Shown here piece after piece: positions 53,940 to 63,087 of a DNA stretch of 64,000 nucleotides (position 1 is its first letter; every line of letters starts with the position of its first letter). Under the pieces are notes generated by a model, which ran no database searches, was not told the origin of the DNA, and worked only from the letters and a program-made list of their open reading frames with translations. Source of the DNA: VRUE01 sp963701265 (GTDB lineage: Bacteria > Actinomycetota > Thermoleophilia > Solirubrobacterales > 70-9); NCBI GenBank assembly GCA_963701265.1, contig OY969581.1, positions 682,001-746,000 of the forward strand. The letters run 5' to 3'. A program made the translations under genes and the position numbers.

Positions 53940-54869
53940 ATGGAAAGCAGCGGCGTTCTTCCCTCAGATATTCAGCCGGTCGCCAACGAGACCCGCGATC
54001 GCATCATCACCGGCCTGGTCACGCTGGTGCCCTTCGTCGCGCTCGGGCTCGCCGGCTGGCAGGTTTGGGGCAAGGCCCTGCACTGGAGCGACGTCTTCCT
54101 CTTCCTCGGCATGTACCTGTTCACCGGGCTGGGGATCACCGTCGGCTTCCACCGCCACCTCACCCATCGCAGCTTCAAGGCGAAGAAGTGGCTTCACGGT
54201 TTGCTGGCGATTCTCGGCTCGGCGGCGATCGAGGGACCGGTGATCTCCTGGGTCGCCGACCACCGCAAGCACCACGCCTTCTCCGACGAAGAGGGGGACC
54301 CGCACAGCCCCCACGTCGATCACGGCCACGGCTGGAGCGGAGCGATGCGCGGCCTCTTCCACGCCCACATGGGTTGGCTCTTCATCCACACCCAGCGCGG
54401 CAACAAGGAGCGCTTCGCGCCGGACCTGATCAAAGACCCGACGATCAACTGGGTCGACCGTACCTTCCTCTACTGGGCGATCGGTGGGCTGATGCTGCCC
54501 TTCGCGCTCGGCTGGGTGATCGGCGGCACGCTCTTCGCCGGGCTCACCGGCCTTCTCTGGGGCGGCCTCGTCCGAGTCTTCGTCCTGCACCACTTCACCT
54601 ACAGCATCAACTCGCTCTGCCACGTCTTCGGCAACCGCGACTTCGAGACCACGGACGAGTCGCGCAACCTGGCGCTGATCGCGATCCCGACCTTCGGCGA
54701 GGCCTGGCACAACAACCACCACGCCTTCCCCACCTCCGCCACCCACGGCCTCGGCCGCTGGCAGTTCGACCTCTCCGCCGTGGTCATCGACTCGCTCGAG
54801 AAGGTTGGCCTCGTCTGGGACGTGGTCCGGGTATCCCCGGAGCGGATGGCGTCGAAGGTCGCCTCCTAG
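53940..54869 (+). CDS. Acyl-CoA/fatty acid desaturase (delta-9 type)
   Basis: This 309-aa integral membrane di-iron desaturase has three His boxes: FHRHLTHRSF, DHRKHHAFSD and WHNNHHAFP. GLGITVGFHRH matches the stearoyl-CoA desaturase group, and helix pairs flank the boxes as usual. It introduces a cis double bond into saturated acyl chains, controlling membrane fluidity. TATGAT lies 11 nt before the ATG. It is divergent from cfa, which suggests joint control of lipid unsaturation and cyclopropanation. It converges on the next gene with 3 bp between stops. Confidence 0.93.
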   Translation: MESSGVLPSDIQPVANETRDRIITGLVTLVPFVALGLAGWQVWGKALHWSDVFLFLGMYLFTGLGITVGFHRHLTHRSFKAKKWLHGLLAILGSAAIEGPVISWVADHRKHHAFSDEEGDPHSPHVDHGHGWSGAMRGLFHAHMGWLFIHTQRGNKERFAPDLIKDPTINWVDRTFLYWAIGGLMLPFALGWVIGGTLFAGLTGLLWGGLVRVFVLHHFTYSINSLCHVFGNRDFETTDESRNLALIAIPTFGEAWHNNHHAFPTSATHGLGRWQFDLSAVVIDSLEKVGLVWDVVRVSPERMASKVAS

Positions 54870-54872
54870 CTT

Positions 54873-57203
54873 CTAGGGAACTTCTTCGGCTTCAAACCAG
54901 TCGAGCCAGCTGCCGCAGCTGGCGGCGAGCGACACCCTGCGGTGGGGAGCTGCCCGTACGGCGACCAGCTCGCCGAGCTGGGCACTGCCGGAGTAGCCGC
55001 TGAGACGCTGCAGCGTGCTCGCCTCGGCAGCGGTGACGGTGAAGTGGACCTGTCCCCCGGGACTGTCAACGGTGCCCGCCGGCCAGAACTGGCCGTTGCT
55101 GGCGAGGCTGATCGTGCTCGGGCGCTGACCGTCCTGCGCCGCCGCCAGTGGCTGCTTGAAATCGGGCGCGCTGAGGGTCAGCTCAAAGGGCGAGAAGTAC
55201 TGAAGCGAGAGCCGCCAGCGTCCGCGTGGCAGGTCCAGCGCCTGCGATGCTCGCTCGCCGTTCTGCAGGGTGGAGTCCGGGCTCCAGCTGGCCTTCGACC
55301 CGATCGTCGTCTCGGGGAAGAGGCCCGCACGGCCAGGGTTGGCGGTGAGGATGCCGAGCTCAGGGGAGGCGCAATTCACTTTCGCGCCCGCCTCGGTGCC
55401 CTCGAGCAGTACATGCCTGTCCTCCGGCGTCGGCCCGACTCGCCTCCAGAGCACGTAGGAGGGGGTTTCGGCGACGCGGCGGAAGTTGGGCGGCGCTTCG
55501 CTGTTCCAGGCGGCGCGGCCCGTGACCACGTAAGGAAAGCGATCGAGCGTGCCCTTGGAGAAGGAGTCGAAGTCAATTGGGCTGTAGGCGTCGCCGGTAT
55601 CGAACGGCTTTTCCGGGTTGGGGGAGACGTCGGCGTCGGGGAACTCGACCAGGGGCACGTGCGTGTCGGCCCCCATCAGCTCGTAAGCCGCGTAGCGGTC
55701 CTGGCCGGCGTAGAGCACCGGTTCGCCGCGCAGAACGGGCATGAACGCCTGCAGCTCGGATCCGTGCCCCGGCGGCCCAATTGGTGCGTCGCGTAGGACC
55801 AACAGGCTCGAGTAGACGGCGCCGGCGACGAAGACCACCGCCAGGGCGGCCCAGGCCAGCCGCGCGCTGCTGCGCCGCCCCAGCTCGAAGAGCAGCGGCC
55901 GGATCGCGATCAGCATTGCCGGCGGGGCGGCGATCATCAGCGCCTTCGCCTGCGAGTACTCGCCGCTGCTCGCCAGCGCCGCGAGGTAGAGGACGGTGCA
56001 GGCGGCGAGCGCAACCGGCACCGCGTAGTTGCGCCGGCGCAGCCACCAGACCCCGCCGAACAGGACCGCCACCGCCGCGATCGCCGTTGCCAAACCGGTC
56101 AGCTGGGCGCCACCGGCGGCGCTGAGCCGGTAGTTGGAGGTCGGCCAGATGCCGAGCACCTCGATCGGCGAGACCGGCCCGTAGGTGTTGGTGCCGGCGA
56201 CCCGGTTGAAGCCGTGGATGAAGGCGTAGGGGCCGACGACGGTGAGCACGGCGAGGGCGCCCAGTACGGCGATGATCAGCAGCGTCGCCGGCTGGCGCAG
56301 CGTCGACAGCCACGCCCGCGGCGCCAGGGCCCGGCGCAGCGCCGGCAGGGTGAGGGCCCAGAGGGCGAAGATCGCCACCGGCCAGGCGAGCCCGGCGAAG
56401 CTGTAGGAGAAGAAGACCCCCGTCACCAGGGTGAGGCCGACGATCGCCGAGCCGAGCGCCGGCGCTCGCTCGCCGTTGCCCTGTTGGCGCTCGATGTTGT
56501 GGAGGAGGAGAGCGAAGGCGAGTACGAACAACGCCTCGCCGGTCTCCTTGAAGGCGCCCTGGGCGAAGTAGGAGGCACCGAGGTAGGGGATGGCGACCAG
56601 GGCCGCGGCGAACACCCGCCGCGCCGGCCCGAGGTCGTCGAGCGCGGTCAGCGTGACCAGCGCGGTGAGGATGCCGATCGCGAAGATCTCGCCGACGAAG
56701 GCCTGGCCGAGGCCGATGCCCGGCAGCGCCGCGATCGCCGCCGCCAGCGCGTGCGGGCCCAGCGGGTAGCCGGCTTCGGGCGCGGGGCCGAGGCCGCTGC
56801 GCAGCCACTCGGCCCAGGCCAGGTGCAGGCCGAGGTCGTTGTTGAAGCCGACGCCGATGATCCCCCAACGGCCGCTGACCGCGAACGGGATCGAGAAGAG
56901 GAGGGCGACGAGCAGCGCCACCGGCCAGCCCTCGCGCAGCAGCGATGCGCCGGCCTCGCGCCGGGGTTGCCACCAGAGCAGGGCGGCCGCGGCGATGACG
57001 AGGGCGATCAGGCCCAGCGTCGCGGTGGTCGCGTGGCCGGGCGCCCTGGCGAGAAAGCCGGTCACCGTCAGGACGGCGCCGAAGCCGACCGCAGGCGCCA
57101 GCCAGCGCCGCGACTCGCCCCCACCGGTGAGGCCGAGGATTGCGCGCCCGACCAGCAGCGAAGCGCCGCAGATCAGCGCCGCCGAGGCGTAGGTCCCGAT
57201 CAT
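54873..57203 (-). CDS. Large polytopic membrane protein, GT-C glycosyltransferase-like
   Basis: This 776-aa protein has about twelve N-terminal transmembrane helices (to about residue 470) and a large soluble C-terminal domain outside the membrane. The layout and the early loop GVGFNNDLGLHLAWAEWLRSG, with an acidic Asp in the first long outside loop, resemble GT-C lipid-linked sugar transferases, but no definite catalytic motif can be assigned. The C-terminal part contains beta-rich segments (WRLSLQYFSPFELTLSAP) like a carbohydrate-binding module. The function remains unassigned. Confidence 0.72.
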   Translation of the reverse strand: MIGTYASAALICGASLLVGRAILGLTGGGESRRWLAPAVGFGAVLTVTGFLARAPGHATTATLGLIALVIAAAALLWWQPRREAGASLLREGWPVALLVALLFSIPFAVSGRWGIIGVGFNNDLGLHLAWAEWLRSGLGPAPEAGYPLGPHALAAAIAALPGIGLGQAFVGEIFAIGILTALVTLTALDDLGPARRVFAAALVAIPYLGASYFAQGAFKETGEALFVLAFALLLHNIERQQGNGERAPALGSAIVGLTLVTGVFFSYSFAGLAWPVAIFALWALTLPALRRALAPRAWLSTLRQPATLLIIAVLGALAVLTVVGPYAFIHGFNRVAGTNTYGPVSPIEVLGIWPTSNYRLSAAGGAQLTGLATAIAAVAVLFGGVWWLRRRNYAVPVALAACTVLYLAALASSGEYSQAKALMIAAPPAMLIAIRPLLFELGRRSSARLAWAALAVVFVAGAVYSSLLVLRDAPIGPPGHGSELQAFMPVLRGEPVLYAGQDRYAAYELMGADTHVPLVEFPDADVSPNPEKPFDTGDAYSPIDFDSFSKGTLDRFPYVVTGRAAWNSEAPPNFRRVAETPSYVLWRRVGPTPEDRHVLLEGTEAGAKVNCASPELGILTANPGRAGLFPETTIGSKASWSPDSTLQNGERASQALDLPRGRWRLSLQYFSPFELTLSAPDFKQPLAAAQDGQRPSTISLASNGQFWPAGTVDSPGGQVHFTVTAAEASTLQRLSGYSGSAQLGELVAVRAAPHRRVSLAASCGSWLDWFEAEEVP

Positions 57204-57249
57204 CAGGGGCGGAAACTATGGCAGCGGGGCCCGGCGGCGCCGCCTCGGC

Positions 57250-57960
57250 TCAATACTTCTCCGCCGCCCGTTCCAGGGTCGGGCGCAGGTTGTCGCCGCG
57301 AAGCGGCTCGTCGTGCCCGGTGCAGACCAGGGCCGGTTCGAGCGCCGCCAGCTTGCGAATCGACTCCTTCGCTTTGGCGTGATCCCAGTTCCAGGCGGGG
57401 TGGGGAACGCTCGCCTCGCCCTTGGGCAAGGGCCGTCCCATCTTGGTCGAGTCGATCAGGTAGATCACGTCGCTGACGATCGCCAGCCCGTCGCTCTCGC
57501 GCCAGAGGCCGATCAGGCCGGGTGCGTGGCCGGGGAAGTGGAGGACGCGAAAGCCCGCCACCTCGTCGCCCTCGGCGACCGTGCCGGCTATCTGGACCGC
57601 GCCGCCATCCCAGCGTTTGAGCAGCAGTGGATAGAGCCAGCGAGCGGGCACGGGCAGCTCGGAGATTTCCATGTAAGGAGCAACCGCCGCGTCGCTTTCG
57701 GCTTCGGCGACGTCGTCGGCGTGGCAAAAGACCGGTGCGCCCAGCGAGGGCGCGGTGCCGCGGTGATCCGCGTGGGCATGACCGAGCACCACCCGCTTGA
57801 TCCCGCCGAGCTGCTGGCCCGCTGTCCGCGTGGCCTTGACCATCGCCTTGGTGCCGGCGTCGAACTGCACCACGCCATCGCCGTCCTCGAGGAAGTAGAT
57901 GTTCATCGCCTTGCGCGTATCCCCGCGCAGCAGCCAGAGCCCATCGGCGACCTTCTCCAT
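57250..57960 (-). CDS. Metallo-beta-lactamase-fold hydrolase
   Basis: This 236-aa single-domain zinc hydrolase has LGHAHADHRG, the HxHxDH motif, with further ligands in HFPGHAPG, VSDVIYL and CTGHDEPL. The N-terminal segment VADGLWLLRGDTRKAMNIYFLEDG is the usual MBL lead-in. It lacks the helical tail of the larger MBL protein at 24157. The substrate is unknown (glyoxalase II- and lactonase-type reactions are common). ATG 57960 is divergent from a small membrane ORF at 57976. Confidence 0.9.
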   Translation of the reverse strand: MEKVADGLWLLRGDTRKAMNIYFLEDGDGVVQFDAGTKAMVKATRTAGQQLGGIKRVVLGHAHADHRGTAPSLGAPVFCHADDVAEAESDAAVAPYMEISELPVPARWLYPLLLKRWDGGAVQIAGTVAEGDEVAGFRVLHFPGHAPGLIGLWRESDGLAIVSDVIYLIDSTKMGRPLPKGEASVPHPAWNWDHAKAKESIRKLAALEPALVCTGHDEPLRGDNLRPTLERAAEKY

Positions 57961-57975
57961 GATGAGATCAGCCTA

Positions 57976-58128
57976 ATGCCTGCTCTCTGGAAAGCCGGAA
58001 TGGCGATCTTGCTGATCTGCCTGCTCGCCTCGATGGCGATCGCGATCTACCGCTTGACGACGACGCCGACCGAAATCCTCGGCGACGGCTTCCGTGGCCT
58101 GCCCGTTCGCGCCCACGACTCCCGTTAG
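57976..58128 (+). CDS. Small single-helix membrane protein
   Basis: This 50-codon frame starts at ATG 57976 and encodes MPALWKAGMAILLICLLASM followed by a short hydrophilic tail, a clean one-helix membrane protein. It sits between a divergent MBL gene and uspA, 15 bp from the former. There is no recognisable family. Confidence is moderate because of the short length. Confidence 0.5.
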   Translation: MPALWKAGMAILLICLLASMAIAIYRLTTTPTEILGDGFRGLPVRAHDSR

Positions 58129-58166
58129 TATCGGCCCTCGTTCAGCGACCGAGCAGAGGAGGCGGC

Positions 58167-58610
58167 GTGTTCACTCGCATCGTGGTTGGGACCGATGGGT
58201 CGGAGACGGCCGCCGAGGCGGTCCGCCAGGCTGTTGACCTCGCCAAACTCGCCGGCGCTCAGCTCAGCATCGTCAGCGCCTACGCCCCGATCTCCAAGCG
58301 GCAGGTCGAAGGTGAGAAGGAAGGTGCGCCGGCGGACGTCCAGTACGAGATTGGCCCGCGCGAGGACGTCAACCTGGTCCTCGATGCCGCCGCCGCAGCG
58401 GCTCGCAAAGAGGGGATCGAGGTGCAGACGCACCCGGTCGAGGGCGACCCCGCCGAGGGGATCCTCAACGTCGCCGAAGAGACCAAAGCCGACCTGATCG
58501 TGGTCGGCAACAAGGGCATGACGGGGGCTCGCCGTTTCCTGCTTGGCAGCGTCCCCAACAACGTCTCCCATCACGCGCCCTGCAGCGTGATCATCGTTAG
58601 AACTACTTAG
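58167..58610 (+). CDS. Universal stress protein (UspA family)
   Basis: This 147-aa alpha/beta ATP-binding stress protein has IVVGTDGSETA in strand 1 and VVGNKGMTGARRFLLGSVPN in the GxxGx9G(S/T) ATP motif, ending HAPCSVIIVR. These proteins accumulate under starvation, hypoxia or oxidative stress. GAGGAGG precedes the GTG start. The 3' end overlaps the convergent subtilase gene by 8 bp. Confidence 0.93.
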   Translation: MFTRIVVGTDGSETAAEAVRQAVDLAKLAGAQLSIVSAYAPISKRQVEGEKEGAPADVQYEIGPREDVNLVLDAAAAAARKEGIEVQTHPVEGDPAEGILNVAEETKADLIVVGNKGMTGARRFLLGSVPNNVSHHAPCSVIIVRTT

Positions 58611-59952
58611 TCGCGGCGGCTTCGGTCGCCAGGCCGGCGTCGATCAGACCGGCGCCCTGACGTGTCTCGGGTTGGCCGAGGTCGCGTGCGGTCCGCCGCA
58701 GCCGCTTGGTCACCGCGCTGACGCGTCCGGGCGTGCGCTTGTTCTTGACCGTCCCGCTGGCCAGCACCATCGCGGCGACGGCGGAGACGTGGGCGGCTGA
58801 CATCGAGGTGCCGACGTAGTTGCCGGGCTCGGCGAAGCGGCTGGTGCTGCCCGCCTTCAGGGTCACCTGGTAGATCGAGCTGGACGAGATCGAGGGGCAG
58901 CCGATCAGCGCCGGGCCACCCCCCGGGGCGATCAGGTCGACATCGCGGCCGCTCAGCGAGTAGGCGCCCAGGCAGCCACCCTCGGTGCTGCCGCCGACGC
59001 CGATCACGTGCGGGCCGGTCGCCGGCGCGGAGACGCAGGCCTCCGAGCCGAGGTTGCCAACTGAGGCGACGGCGATGACGCCGTGTTCGTAGGCCTGTCG
59101 CAGCGCTTCGTCAACCCCCGGCACTTCGCGCGCGCAGCCAAAATTGAAGCTCATGTTGATCACGTCGGCGCCGTTGGCGACGGCGAAGTGGATGCCCTTG
59201 GCGATCTGGTCGGCCCGACCGCGACCCTGGGCGTCGAGCACCCGCACCGGCATCAACTTCGCCCGGTAGGCGAGGCCGGTGAGGCCGATGCCGTTGTTCG
59301 TCTTCTCGGCGATCGTGCCGGCTATGTGCGTGCCGTGGCCGTTTTCGTCGAGCGGCAGCCGGTCGCCGTCGACGAAGTCATGGCCTTTGACGAACTGCCC
59401 GGAGGTGAAGTCGGGGCTACGGCGGAACTTCTTGCCCTGGGCGCGGTAGGCGATCCCGGTGTCGAGCACGGCGACGGTCACGCCTTCGGCGCCGGGCCGT
59501 CCGGCTGCGTCCAGGTGTTCCCAGGCACCGATCGCGTCGATTCCACCGGCCGAGACCGGTACCAGCGGCGTGCCGGTGCCCTCCCAGGGCAGGAAGTTCC
59601 ACTGCTTCATGACCCAGCCGCCCGGCGGCCCCGGCGGGCCGCTGATCGGCCCCGGATCGTTGGGCGGTGCGCTCTCCGGTTCTTCCTCCCCCGCCGACGC
59701 GGTGGCGATGTAGTTGGGGGCCGCGTATTCGACGGCGGGATTGGCTTGCAGCGCCGCCGCCGCCTCACGCACGCTGGTCCGCGGCGGCAGTCCGATGGTT
59801 CGTGGGCGCTCGGCGCGGTTGAGCTTGACGATCAAGCGGTGTGGCGCGAAGCCGTGTGCTGCCGAGACGCCAACTGCGGCACGGGCCGGCATCGGCGCCA
59901 GCATCAGGGCCGCGAGCAGGGTCGCAGCGGCGGTCGGAAAGCGTCGGTTCAT
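58603..59952 (-). CDS. Secreted subtilisin-like serine protease (S8 family)
   Basis: This 449-aa exported protease has the signal peptide AAATLLAALMLAPMPARAA, then a short inhibitor-like propeptide (RLIVKLNRAERPRTIGLPP) and the catalytic domain. Triad: Asp in VAVLDTGIAY, His in NGHGTHIAGTI, Ser in GTSMSAAHVSAVAAM. An Asn for the oxyanion hole is in NMSFNFG. A Pro/Gly-rich insert (SGPPGPPGG) precedes the catalytic domain. The low number of extra domains suggests a simple extracellular degradative or processing protease. Confidence 0.93.
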   Translation of the reverse strand: MNRRFPTAAATLLAALMLAPMPARAAVGVSAAHGFAPHRLIVKLNRAERPRTIGLPPRTSVREAAAALQANPAVEYAAPNYIATASAGEEEPESAPPNDPGPISGPPGPPGGWVMKQWNFLPWEGTGTPLVPVSAGGIDAIGAWEHLDAAGRPGAEGVTVAVLDTGIAYRAQGKKFRRSPDFTSGQFVKGHDFVDGDRLPLDENGHGTHIAGTIAEKTNNGIGLTGLAYRAKLMPVRVLDAQGRGRADQIAKGIHFAVANGADVINMSFNFGCAREVPGVDEALRQAYEHGVIAVASVGNLGSEACVSAPATGPHVIGVGGSTEGGCLGAYSLSGRDVDLIAPGGGPALIGCPSISSSSIYQVTLKAGSTSRFAEPGNYVGTSMSAAHVSAVAAMVLASGTVKNKRTPGRVSAVTKRLRRTARDLGQPETRQGAGLIDAGLATEAAATK

Positions 59953-60046
59953 CTTGACTCTGCGCTCGCAATTCCCTGCATTCGAGCGAGCCCTCCCCTA
60001 ACACGTGCCCGCCGGTGAAGTTGTAGTCCCACATACTCCCCTATGT

Positions 60047-60598
60047 ATGCGGGACAACGCTGCAAAGCCGACCCCCGAGCGAATGATGGCGCTGGCAATC
60101 GAGCGCGCCCACGAGGCGGAGCGCCACGGCGACGTCCCGATCGGCGCCGTCGTCGCTCGCGACGACGAGGTGCTCGCTGCTGCCGGCAACGAGCGCGAGC
60201 TGCGCGCCGACCCCACCGCCCACGCCGAGATCCTCGCGATCCGCGCCGCGGCCGAGGCGCTGGGCGGCTGGCGACTGCCCGGCACCACCCTCTACGTGAC
60301 GCTGGAGCCGTGCGCGATGTGCGCCGGCGCGATCGTCCTCGCCCGCATTCCCAGCGTCGTCTTCGGCGCCTCCGACCCCAAGGCCGGTGCCGCGGGCAGC
60401 GTCCTCGACGTGCTCGCCGAGCCGGCCCTCAACCACCGTCCCGACGTGGCCGGCGGTGTGCTCGAGGCCGAGTGCGCCGCCCTCCTGCGCGAGTTCTTCG
60501 CCGCCCGTCGGGCTGCCATTGCGAGCACCGCTGGCTCGCTTAGTGGCGCGTACGACCGGAAAGAGCGAGAGCGTCTTCGCCGAGATTGGCCGGACTGA
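60047..60598 (+). CDS. tadA: tRNA-specific adenosine deaminase
   Basis: TadA deaminates A34 of tRNA-Arg(ACG) to inosine; that tRNA is encoded at 7188-7261. The 183-aa protein has PTAHAEILAIRAA (zinc His and catalytic Glu) and LEPCAMCAGAIVLARI (two zinc Cys), the standard CDA-fold motifs, and ASDPKAGAAGSVLD as the TadA-specific segment. ATG 60047 is preferred; the frame is open from 60005 and another ATG lies at 60083. The C terminus carries about 25 extra basic residues beyond the usual end. Confidence 0.93.
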   Translation: MRDNAAKPTPERMMALAIERAHEAERHGDVPIGAVVARDDEVLAAAGNERELRADPTAHAEILAIRAAAEALGGWRLPGTTLYVTLEPCAMCAGAIVLARIPSVVFGASDPKAGAAGSVLDVLAEPALNHRPDVAGGVLEAECAALLREFFAARRAAIASTAGSLSGAYDRKERERLRRDWPD

Positions 60599-60795
60599 TA
60601 ATCAATGGCGAATCGGTATCGGCGATCGGTGCTGGGTCTTCGTTCGCTGTTCCTTGGCCCTTCTGTATCTGGCAAAAGAACACTGGAGCCCAGCGGCCTC
60701 CTTGCGCTGTTCCTTCGCCCCGATGGGCAGCGATAGGGCGCAGCGGAGCGGATAGCAACGGATCGTGGTCCGAGAGACGGAATCGACCCCTGAAG
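60599..60795. repeat. Intergenic region with two copies of a 16-bp repeat
   Basis: No gene is seen. CGCTGTTCCTTGGCCC (60645-60660) and CGCTGTTCCTTCGCCC (60705-60720) are exactly 60 bp apart, and a third copy (with T at the variable position) is at 32391-32406 after efeB. Copy two can form an imperfect hairpin with GGGCGCAGCG at about 60736-60745. Confidence 0.55.
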
Positions 60796-60885
60796 CGGAG
60801 AGGGTGGGATTCGAACCCACGAGGCGGGTTAACCCCGCCCACGCGATTTCCAATCGCGCTCCTTAAGCCACTCGGACACCTCTCC
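60796..60885 (-). tRNA. tRNA-Ser (GGA)
   Basis: On the minus strand GGAGAGG pairs with CCTCTCC, discriminator G. The anticodon arm CGCGA-TTGGAAA-TCGCG gives GGA. The long variable arm (GGGCGGGGTTAACCCGCC) identifies a class II tRNA, and GGGTTCGAATCCC is the T arm. CCA is not encoded. Confidence 0.97.
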
Positions 60886-60925
60886 GTGAGTGCAGCAAGG
60901 GTATTGCTTTGCCGCTCCCTGGTGA

Positions 60926-62860
60926 CTAGGCGACGGCGGTCTGCGGAACCGCTTGCGGCGCCGGCAGCGGCAGCACGATCGCCTCGCCCTCGCCGGCGGG
61001 CGTCGCCGGCCGGTGGCCGCGCAGCCGCTCGTGATTGCAGACCACGTAACACCACTCCATCAGCCGCATCCGCGAAGCAGAGTCGATTTCGGTGATCGTC
61101 GCGCCGACCAGGTGGCGCCCCTCGACCTCGCGGCAGGAGCGCACCTCGACCTGGGCGGCCACCTCGTGCGCGTTGCCGGTGGCGTCTTCGAGCTGGAGCA
61201 GGACCGCCGGCTTGGCGCCGACCGCGAGCGGCGCGTCGAGGACGAGCCCGACGCCGGCCGCGCTGGCGTCGATCAGCCGGCCGCTGACGTGGCCGTCGTC
61301 GGAGTAGCACTCGGCGGGGGCGTCGCCCTCGAAGCGGTAGACCAGGCGCCGCTGCTGGCGACGGCCGACGGCGAAGAGGGTGCGCAGGATGCGGCGCATC
61401 TCGACCAGGCCGAGCAGCGGCACGATCACGGCGGCGATCCCGGGCAGGTCCGGCAGCGGCCCGATCCCGGCCAGGTCGAGCAGGCGCAGCACGGTCCCGA
61501 CCCCCACCACGACGGCGCAGGCCAGCACCAGGTGCAGCTTGCGCACGGACTCGAACCCACCACCGCCGTCGCCCTGCTTCGGCGTCACCTTGAAGGCGGT
61601 GTGGCCCGGGCGGAAGATGCAGCGCAGGGCGCGGGTGTAGATCTCCATCGTCAGCAGCTCGTAGTGGGCGGTCTCGCCGATCTTCATGTAGCCGCGGGCG
61701 AGGGCGGAGCCAGCCCCGAGGTTGAGCGTTACGTAGGGCAGCCAGAGGGTGGCGAGGGCGACGACGCTGATCTTCATCGGCAGCTCGCCGGTCCACATCA
61801 CCAGGCCCAGCGTCGCCATCAGCAACAGCCGCATCGGCGGCGCCAGGTAGGCGAAGAGGCTGGCGAAGTAGGAGAGGCGCTGCAGCGGCTGAAGCTCTTT
61901 GGCGCGCAGGGGGGACTCGGGCAGAGTGAAGACGGCGAGGTTGCCGCGCGCCCAGCGGTCGCGCTGCAGCAGGTAGCCGTCCAGGTCGTGCGGGGCGAGA
62001 CCCTGGACCAGTACCTCGTCGTGGTAGCGGCTCTTCCAGCCGCCCCGCTGCATGCGGATCGTCGTGTGGAAGTCCTCGGCGATCGTCTCGGTGGCGACGC
62101 CGCCGATCTCGAGCAGTGCCTCGCGGCGAATCAGCGCCGCCGAGCCGCACCAGTAGGCAGCGCCGTGGCGGTCCTTGCCGGGGCAGACGACGCGGTAGAA
62201 GAGCGACTGCTCGTGGCGACCGACGACGTAGTGCTGGACCGAGTCGTGGTTGAAGAAGTCGTGCGGGCTCTGCACCAGCGCCATGCGCTCGTCGTCGAAG
62301 TAGCCGACCATCGCGTCGAGCGCGTCCGGCATCGGCACGTGGTCGGCGTCGAGCATCAGCACCAGCTCGCCCTCCGTGCGCGAGAGTGCCGCGTTGATGT
62401 TGCCCGCCTTGGCGTGCGAGTTGTCGGGCCGGGTCAGGTAGCGGGCCCCGGCGATCTTCGCCAGCTCCTCCATCTCCGGCCGCCGCCCGTCGTCGAGCAG
62501 GTAGGTCGTGTGCGGGTAGCTCAGCGCGCGACAGCCGGCCAAGGTCGCGGCAACCACCTCGTGCGGCTCGTCATAGGTGCAGACGTAGACGTCAACCGTG
62601 CGCCCCTGCGTGGCCGCCGGACGCACCGCGGGCGGCCGCGACCAAGAGAACCAGGCGAGGGTGCCCAATGCCCAGAGTCCGTAGATCTCGGTCACCAGCA
62701 GCATCCCGTAGGCAACCGGGCTGGCCCCTTCACTGCTCCAGCCGATCCGCCAAGCCAGGTAGCCGACCCCCCAGAGCATGGCGACGATCGCCAGCGATCG
62801 CAGTAGCAGCGGGTGGCGGTCAAAAAACCGCCCAAGCCGGGTCTGGGCGTTGCTTTCCAC
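60926..62860 (-). CDS. Cellulose synthase-like family 2 glycosyltransferase with PilZ domain
   Basis: This processive membrane glycosyltransferase resembles BcsA, about 644 aa. Two N-terminal helices, then the GT2 domain: VYVCTYDEP, LLDDGRR (first D), LMLDADHVP (DxD), TETIAEDFH (TED-like) and LQRDRWARGN (QxxRW). Further helices follow, then a C-terminal PilZ domain (RRLVYRFEGDAPAECYSDD..., about residues 505-600). The RxxxR of c-di-GMP binding PilZ may be at GRRQQRRLVYR. This suggests a c-di-GMP-controlled exopolysaccharide. GTG 62860 is chosen; TTG 62878 is in frame. No bcsB partner is adjacent. Confidence 0.9.
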   Translation of the reverse strand: MESNAQTRLGRFFDRHPLLLRSLAIVAMLWGVGYLAWRIGWSSEGASPVAYGMLLVTEIYGLWALGTLAWFSWSRPPAVRPAATQGRTVDVYVCTYDEPHEVVAATLAGCRALSYPHTTYLLDDGRRPEMEELAKIAGARYLTRPDNSHAKAGNINAALSRTEGELVLMLDADHVPMPDALDAMVGYFDDERMALVQSPHDFFNHDSVQHYVVGRHEQSLFYRVVCPGKDRHGAAYWCGSAALIRREALLEIGGVATETIAEDFHTTIRMQRGGWKSRYHDEVLVQGLAPHDLDGYLLQRDRWARGNLAVFTLPESPLRAKELQPLQRLSYFASLFAYLAPPMRLLLMATLGLVMWTGELPMKISVVALATLWLPYVTLNLGAGSALARGYMKIGETAHYELLTMEIYTRALRCIFRPGHTAFKVTPKQGDGGGGFESVRKLHLVLACAVVVGVGTVLRLLDLAGIGPLPDLPGIAAVIVPLLGLVEMRRILRTLFAVGRRQQRRLVYRFEGDAPAECYSDDGHVSGRLIDASAAGVGLVLDAPLAVGAKPAVLLQLEDATGNAHEVAAQVEVRSCREVEGRHLVGATITEIDSASRMRLMEWCYVVCNHERLRGHRPATPAGEGEAIVLPLPAPQAVPQTAVA

Positions 62861-62961
62861 GCGGCTGCATCGGCCCAAACTCGCCGGTTCTTGAGTCCAG
62901 AACGCTCGCCCAACTCCCCTCCAAGGCGCGCGACCGTAAAATCAGCCCCTGACTGAGTCCC

Positions 62962-63048
62962 GGAGGGGTGCCGGAGTGGTTGAACGGGGCAGTCTCGAAA
63001 ACTGTTGGCGTCGCAAGGCGCTCGTGGGTTCGAATCCCACCCCCTCCG
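62962..63048 (+). tRNA. tRNA-Ser (CGA)
   Basis: GGAGGGG (62962-62968) pairs with CCCCTCC (63041-63047), discriminator G. The anticodon loop CTCGAAA gives CGA; the long variable arm TTGGCGTCGCAAGGCGCTC marks class II. A -10-like TAAAAT is at 62937-62942. CCA is not encoded. Confidence 0.97.
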
Positions 63049-63057
63049 CTTTGTAGA

Positions 63058-63087
63058 GCGCAATCCAGATCGGGACTGGGATTGCGC
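63058..63087 (+). terminator. Hairpin downstream of tRNA-Ser (CGA)
   Basis: GCGCAATCC (63058-63066) and GGATTGCGC (63079-63087) are a perfect 9-bp inverted repeat with a 12-nt loop, starting 10 bp after the tRNA. No U-run follows, so it may act as a processing or weak termination signal. Confidence 0.5.

Noticed and set aside
52925..55003. 692-aa open frame on the + strand
   Set aside because: It runs antisense to cfa and out of frame through the desaturase; both have clear catalytic motifs in their own frames.
60953..62806. 617-aa open frame on the + strand
   Set aside because: Antisense to the GT2-PilZ gene, which has all processive glycosyltransferase motifs. The product is His/Asp/Gln-rich without domain features.
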